Origin: an uncultured Oscillospiraceae bacterium
GTDB lineage: Bacteria > Bacillota > Clostridia > Oscillospirales > Ruminococcaceae
Assembly (NCBI GenBank): GCA_934466475.1
Contig: CAKSLI010000003.1
Coordinates: 62,001-126,000 of the forward strand
DNA length: 64,000 bases
Direction: 5' to 3'
Shown: piece after piece, positions 59,995 through 64,000 of the stretch
Numbering within the stretch: the stretch's first letter is position 1
Layout: each line of letters opens with the position of its first letter
Program-made: the position numbers and the translations under genes
The notes under the pieces: generated by a model
Told to the model about the DNA's origin: nothing
Seen by the model: the letters and a program-made list of their open reading frames with translations, nothing else
Database searches by the model: none

Positions 59995-60504
59995 ATGCCT
60001 AGCAAAAGCGTACTCGAACAGAAGCAGGCGTATGTTGCTGACTTAGCTGAAAAGCTCAAGAACGCTGCCGGCGGTGTTCTCGTTGACTACAAGGGTATCT
60101 CCGTTGAGGCCGACACCAAGCTCCGTAAGGATCTTCGTGAGAACGGCGTTGACTATTTCGTAGTTAAGAACACACTGCTCAAGCGTGCAGCTGAGATCGC
60201 AGGAATCGAGGGTCTTGAGCCCGCTCTTTCCGGCACAACAGCTATCGCACTGAGCGCTGAGGACATCATCATTGCCCCCAAGCTCCTGTTCAAGCAGACC
60301 GAGGTTCCGGACAGCACTTTCGCTATCAAGCTCGGTTTTGTTGACGGCAAGGTAATTTCCAAGGAAGAGGTTGAGGCTTACGCAAAGCTTCCGTCCAAGG
60401 AGACCCTGCTCTCTCAGCTCGTATTCATGCTTCAGTCCCCGATCCAGAGAGTTGCTATCGCACTCAACGAGATCGCAAAGAAGAACGAAGAGCAGTCCGC
60501 TTAA
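59995..60504 (+). CDS. rplJ: 50S ribosomal protein L10
   Basis: A 169-residue protein: MPSKSVLEQKQAYVADLAEKL, GGVLVDYKGISVEADTKLRKDLRENGVDY-type RNA-binding N-terminal part (here in shorter blocks), and a C-terminal helix that holds L7/L12 dimers. The ATG at 59995 is chosen, with AAAGGAG eight bases upstream; a GTG at 59986 overlaps that site. Part of the ribosomal stalk base; binds its own leader. Confidence 0.96.
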   Translation: MPSKSVLEQKQAYVADLAEKLKNAAGGVLVDYKGISVEADTKLRKDLRENGVDYFVVKNTLLKRAAEIAGIEGLEPALSGTTAIALSAEDIIIAPKLLFKQTEVPDSTFAIKLGFVDGKVISKEEVEAYAKLPSKETLLSQLVFMLQSPIQRVAIALNEIAKKNEEQSA

Positions 60505-60607
60505 TCGCGGGATTTCCGGAGAATGCCGCATAGTACGGCTCTCACCGGAACAAAAACTTACTGCGTGATCACGCACGACAAAATTTATTTTTATGGAGGA
60601 TACTAAA

Positions 60608-60982
60608 ATGGCATCTGAGAAGATTTTAGCTATGATCGAAGAAGTTAAGGCTCTTTCCGTTCTCGAACTGAACGAGCTCGTAAAGGCACTTGAGGAAGAG
60701 TTCGGCGTTTCCGCTGCTGCTGTTGCTGCTGCTCCCGCTGCTGGCGCTGGCGCTGCTGCTGCTGAAGAGAAGACCGAGTTCGACGTAGTTCTCGCATCTT
60801 TCGGCGACGCTAAGATGGCTGTTATCAAGGCTGTTAAGGACGTTATGGGTCTTGGCCTTAAGGAAGCTAAGGAGCTCGTTGAGGCTGCTCCTAAGGCTCT
60901 CAAGGAGGGCGTTTCCAAGGCAGAGGCTGAGGAGATCAAGGCTAAGCTCGAAGAGGCTGGCGCAAAGATCGAGCTCAAGTAA
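60608..60982 (+). CDS. rplL: 50S ribosomal protein L7/L12
   Basis: A 124-residue acidic protein of standard length: N-terminal dimer domain ([30 protein letters not shown] in part), an Ala/Gly hinge (about 38-52) and the C-terminal factor-binding domain ([42 protein letters not shown]). The ATG at 60608 has GGAGG eight bases upstream. Codon use is strongly biased (GCT for Ala), as in highly expressed genes. Confidence 0.97.
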   Translation: MASEKILAMIEEVKALSVLELNELVKALEEEFGVSAAAVAAAPAAGAGAAAAEEKTEFDVVLASFGDAKMAVIKAVKDVMGLGLKEAKELVEAAPKALKEGVSKAEAEEIKAKLEEAGAKIELK

Positions 60983-61005
60983 TTTTTGCTCACTTTACAC
61001 AACCG

Positions 61006-61036
61006 ATACCCCGTCTGAAAAGGCGGGGTATTTTTT
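61006..61036 (+). terminator. Terminator of the rplJ-rplL operon
   Basis: Stem ATACCCCG/CGGGGTAT with a ten-base loop and TTTTTT. Confidence 0.9.
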
Positions 61037-61055
61037 ATATGTATCAATTTATGCC

Positions 61056-61084
61056 TTGATTTATCGGAAAAATTATGATATAAT
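61056..61084 (+). promoter_or_regulatory. Promoter of the leucine-rich-repeat gene
   Basis: TTGATT (61056-61061), 17-base spacer, TATAAT (61079-61084), about 50 bases before the ATG. Confidence 0.75.
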
Positions 61085-61139
61085 AGCCGCAACGTTTATT
61101 ATATGCTGAGATCGCATAAGCATGACGAGGAGATATCTT

Positions 61140-62408
61140 ATGAGCTTCTACCGGACAACCGTTTACGACTTTGTTATTGCGGAAAAATATCGGGGATATT
61201 TCACGAATGTTTACAAGCATAAGTGCTGGTATTACATTCCGGACTTAAGCGTCTGGGAAAAAGTGGATTTCGTGTATAAATATACTCTGACCAGTTACTT
61301 CCCCTACACCGGAAGTTATGATGAACGATCCGGCAGGGTATCATTTGTCGCCGATTTTAACCTCAATTCACACCATGATTACTACGAAATGGACGAAATA
61401 TTTGACCTGATCCTGCCGGACTACTCTGATAAAAAACAGCCATATTTTCACTCAGCCTGGGATGAGGGAGATTACGATAAAACTGATATATACGATGAAA
61501 ACAGCATGGAATGTACTTCAGTAGAATGGGAAGTAAATGAAACGCTGGATTCCCTCGATGACTATCACAAGGTATTTGACGGCTGGCATGAAAGTTATCC
61601 CCACTGCCGGACAAGGAAACAGCCCAGGAAATACTGTATTATAGAAGGCAAGCTTCATAACTATGATCTCGTAAGCCCCATTTTAAAGGAGGATCTAAAA
61701 AAAGCAAAAACCGTCCTGCCTGCGATTCCTGAAAAGGATGTCATTTCGCCGGACGGCAGGCTTATCATTCCGGAAGGCGTAAGCTCTATTTCACCCGGGT
61801 GCTTCCGGAATAACGAGAAGCTGAAATTCGTTGAGCTTCCGAGCGGCATTAAGGTAGACGAATCAGCGTTCGCGTCATGTCCGAATCTCCGTGAGGCTGT
61901 GATCAGCGAAGCAGTGTACATGTCTGAAAAAGTCTTTGCAGAATGCCATTCGCTGGAATCGGTAACATACAAGGGAAACATGGACACTCTGCCGGCATAT
62001 ACATTTTTCGGCTGTTTTTCGCTGAGATCCCCTGCATTCCCGCCAGGCGTCAGGCTTATTGAAAAACGCGCCTTTGCAGCCTGCCGCTTTGAAAACGTGG
62101 TCATTCCTAACACAGTCAGAACGATAGGCTCCGGGACGTTTCAGTCATGCAGCCAGTTACAGAAGGTCACTATTCCGGACAGCGTTGAAGAGATAGGCTG
62201 CAATGTTTTTTCATGCTGTGACAGCCTGAAAGAAATCGAAATACCTTACACCGTTTGTGTAATCGGCGACAGGGAGAATGATAACAGAACTCTTGCCGCC
62301 TGTGCAGATGTTCCTGAATTTTCCCATAACGATATAGTAATAACGGGAAAGGGAATGTCCGCGGACGTTGCCGATTTTGCGATCACGAATGACCTGACGA
62401 TAATATAA
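61140..62408 (+). CDS. BspA-type leucine-rich-repeat protein without export signal
   Basis: A 422-residue protein. Residues 1 to about 190 form a unique, Tyr/Asp-rich domain of unknown type. Residues about 205-375 contain six or seven LRR_5 (BspA/TpLRR) repeats, such as IIPEGVSSISPGCFRNNEKL, VIPNTVRTIGSGTFQSCSQL and TIPDSVEEIGCNVFSCCDSL. No signal peptide or anchor is visible, so it probably acts in the cytosol, unlike most BspA proteins. ATG at 61140 behind GAGGAG. Single gene. Binding partner unknown. Confidence 0.85.
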   Translation: MSFYRTTVYDFVIAEKYRGYFTNVYKHKCWYYIPDLSVWEKVDFVYKYTLTSYFPYTGSYDERSGRVSFVADFNLNSHHDYYEMDEIFDLILPDYSDKKQPYFHSAWDEGDYDKTDIYDENSMECTSVEWEVNETLDSLDDYHKVFDGWHESYPHCRTRKQPRKYCIIEGKLHNYDLVSPILKEDLKKAKTVLPAIPEKDVISPDGRLIIPEGVSSISPGCFRNNEKLKFVELPSGIKVDESAFASCPNLREAVISEAVYMSEKVFAECHSLESVTYKGNMDTLPAYTFFGCFSLRSPAFPPGVRLIEKRAFAACRFENVVIPNTVRTIGSGTFQSCSQLQKVTIPDSVEEIGCNVFSCCDSLKEIEIPYTVCVIGDRENDNRTLAACADVPEFSHNDIVITGKGMSADVADFAITNDLTII

Positions 62409-62412
62409 TCAA

Positions 62413-62447
62413 CCGGGCAGTCCACCACTGAACTGCCCGGATTTTTT
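62413..62447. terminator. Terminator between the LRR gene and asnB
   Basis: Stem CCGGGCAGT/ACTGCCCGG with a 10-base loop and TTTTTT; it serves the LRR gene and may also act for the converging asnB. Confidence 0.88.
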
Positions 62448-64000
62448 ATTTTATCTCAACAGCGTACTCACGCATCCAGTACTCTATCTGGAGCATATAC
62501 GCGTATATCTGCGGGACCGTCATCAGCTGACCGAACCAGTTCTTCGTGAAGCTGGCTCCACCCGTATCAAGCATCTCGCGCAGCTTATCAGCGCTGACTA
62601 TCTCCACAAGGCGGCAGTCATCCCGGTCAAGCACCTCCCGGAGCCGGCGGCTGAGCAGCTCCATGTAATTGGGATTGTGCGTCTTGGGATAAGGGCTCTT
62701 TTTGCGCCAGAGTACGTCATCAGGCAGGATACCCGTCATCGCATGGCGTACAAGCCCCTTTTCCCGCCCGGTGTACGACTTCATCTCCCACGGAATATTG
62801 TAGGCGTACTCAACTATCCGGTAATCGCAGAACGGCACGCGGACCTCAAGCCCGTGAGCCATTGACATTCGGTCTTTGCGGTCAAGCAGAGTTGCCATGA
62901 AGTAATCCATGTTCATAATGAACATCTCACGCATTCGCCGCGCTGTCTCGTTATCGCTGTCGAGATAATCCGTTTTCGCAAGGCACTTGTCGTAGCTTCC
63001 GCGGACGTATGCTTCAGCGTCGCAGGCGGTCATCGGACGCTTCATCAGGGCGGCGCGCTCCGGGACGGCAGTCGACCACGGGAAGCCGTCGTAAAACAGC
63101 ACTTCCCTGCGATGATACCACGGATAGCCGCCGAAAATTTCGTCAGCGCACTCGCCCGAGAGCGCAACCGGGAAGCGCTCCTTTATCTTCCCGCAGAACA
63201 GATAAAGCGAGCTGTCCACGTCTGCCATTCCGGGGAGGTCGCGGGCGCGGGTGGAATCCTCCAGGGCGTCTGCCAGCGCGGGAGTGTCAAGCTCCACATT
63301 CGTGTGATCGGAGCCTATGAACTCCGCCATGCGCTTTACCCAGGGAGCGTCCTCGTCAGGCTGGAAGCTGCTTGCGTGGAAGTTCTGATGATTGTACTTG
63401 TAGTCTATCGACCATGTGCAGAGCCTCTCGCCGCGCTTTTTGAATTCCCCGGCTGCTATCGCGGAAATTATGCTGCTGTCCAGCCCCCCTGAAAGGAAGC
63501 AGCACAGCGGGACATCGCTCACGAGCTGCCGCTTTACCGCGTCTGTTATCAGCTCCCGGACATGCGCTGAGGTCTCCGTGAAGTTTTCCGTGTGCGGCTC
63601 GGCTTTAAGCTCCCAGTAACAACGCAGCCGGAAGCCCTCCCCGGTCAGCACCGCGCAGTGCGCCGCGGGAATCTCGCTTATATCTCGGAAAACTCCGCTG
63701 CCAACGCGCTTCGCGGGACCTATCAGCATTATCTCAGCCACGCCGTCCTCGGTTATCACCGGCTTCACGGAGGGGTGCTTCAGTAGTGCCTTTATCTCGC
63801 TCGCGAATATTATCCCGTCCCCGGTAAGCGAATAAAACAGCGGCTTCACGCCTATGCGGTCCCGGGCAAGGAAGAGCTTCCGCTTGCGGCTGTCCCAGAC
63901 CGCAAACGCAAATATCCCGTTGAACAGCTTAACGCAGTCCTCACCGTAGGTCAGGAACGCTTTCAGGACTACCTCGGTGTCCGAATGCCCCGTGAACTCC
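62446..64000 (-). CDS. asnB: Asparagine synthase (glutamine-hydrolysing), N-terminus beyond the right edge
   Basis: The frame runs to the window edge, with the visible part coding for 517 residues. It begins inside the glutaminase domain (EFTGHSDTEVVLKAF, then LFNGIFAFAVWD and FLARDRIGVKPL) and continues through the synthetase domain with PP-loop LSGGLDSS and SGECADEIFGGY. The catalytic Cys2 lies outside. It converts aspartate, glutamine and ATP to asparagine, or amidates another carboxylate. Inner starts (GTG at 63849) are rejected because family homology runs on upstream. Confidence 0.94.
   Translation of the reverse strand, partial: EFTGHSDTEVVLKAFLTYGEDCVKLFNGIFAFAVWDSRKRKLFLARDRIGVKPLFYSLTGDGIIFASEIKALLKHPSVKPVITEDGVAEIMLIGPAKRVGSGVFRDISEIPAAHCAVLTGEGFRLRCYWELKAEPHTENFTETSAHVRELITDAVKRQLVSDVPLCCFLSGGLDSSIISAIAAGEFKKRGERLCTWSIDYKYNHQNFHASSFQPDEDAPWVKRMAEFIGSDHTNVELDTPALADALEDSTRARDLPGMADVDSSLYLFCGKIKERFPVALSGECADEIFGGYPWYHRREVLFYDGFPWSTAVPERAALMKRPMTACDAEAYVRGSYDKCLAKTDYLDSDNETARRMREMFIMNMDYFMATLLDRKDRMSMAHGLEVRVPFCDYRIVEYAYNIPWEMKSYTGREKGLVRHAMTGILPDDVLWRKKSPYPKTHNPNYMELLSRRLREVLDRDDCRLVEIVSADKLREMLDTGGASFTKNWFGQLMTVPQIYAYMLQIEYWMREYAVEIK

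Noticed and set aside
1..64000. tRNA, rRNA, T-box or metabolite riboswitch elements
   Set aside because: No CCA-type cloverleaf, rRNA stretch, T-box GGTGG motif or known riboswitch core was seen by eye. Only the L10 leader was supported. A covariance-model search would settle this.

Overview
The window reads as chromosome of a low-oxygen, Gram-positive Clostridia-type bacterium, most likely of the Ruminococcus/Oscillospiraceae kind (an inference, not proven). Reasons: strong GGAGG-type ribosome sites, many consensus sigma-A promoters with a 17-base spacer, a two-gene minimal SUF (SMS) Fe-S system, lon next to ysxC, a PdaA-type deacetylase of the spore-cortex class, VanRS-like two-component pairs, GH13/GH2/ROK/ManA sugar genes, and a ribosomal L10 leader. 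No rRNA, tRNA, CRISPR array or phage was seen.

Layout. 1-5065 (minus): a type IV pilus operon from its own promoter: major pilin, a leaky hairpin, pilC, pilM, pilN, pilO, a PilX-like protein and two pseudopilins, running off the left edge. 5198-8638 (minus): a four-gene unit with its own promoter, made of a radical-SAM/SPASM protein with odd cysteine spacing followed by three tandem paralogs that all begin with a VTNSSSAS motif. Just upstream is a 63-residue peptide with two copies of an ENLAxPE repeat, then gltS and a TAXI-type binding lipoprotein. This neighbourhood is the best candidate for an undescribed system. 11170-19840: an EAL phosphodiesterase with a double promoter and a tiny upstream ORF, an AraC regulator divergent from a GH13 enzyme, dprA, a GNAT gene broken by a small transposon-like element, and a diguanylate cyclase.

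19845-31230: YbaK-type protein, a second copy of the small element, SMS genes, nitroreductase, a GH2 enzyme, and a MacB-like ABC operon with a 1039-residue surface protein. 31313-39300: AIM24-type protein, M50 peptidase, a five-gene operon (LytR-like, LUD-domain, manA, ROK kinase, ilvD), and alr. 39304-50621: two sensor/regulator pairs, the tyrA-pepF operon and a DHH phosphoesterase. Two ~200-base palindromic cassettes lie here; each sits between two copies of the local terminator hairpin. 50769-64000: D-hydroxyacid dehydrogenase with a deacetylase, a metal/cobalamin-type binding lipoprotein, a DUF815 ATPase, dusB, a membrane acyltransferase, lon, ysxC, rplJ-rplL, a leucine-rich-repeat protein and a right-truncated asnB.

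Themes. Cyclic-di-GMP can be made (18395-19801) and degraded (11306-13243), and a NrnA-like nuclease (46348-47385) could finish the linear dinucleotide. Pilus genes and dprA could both serve DNA uptake, but no other competence gene is visible.
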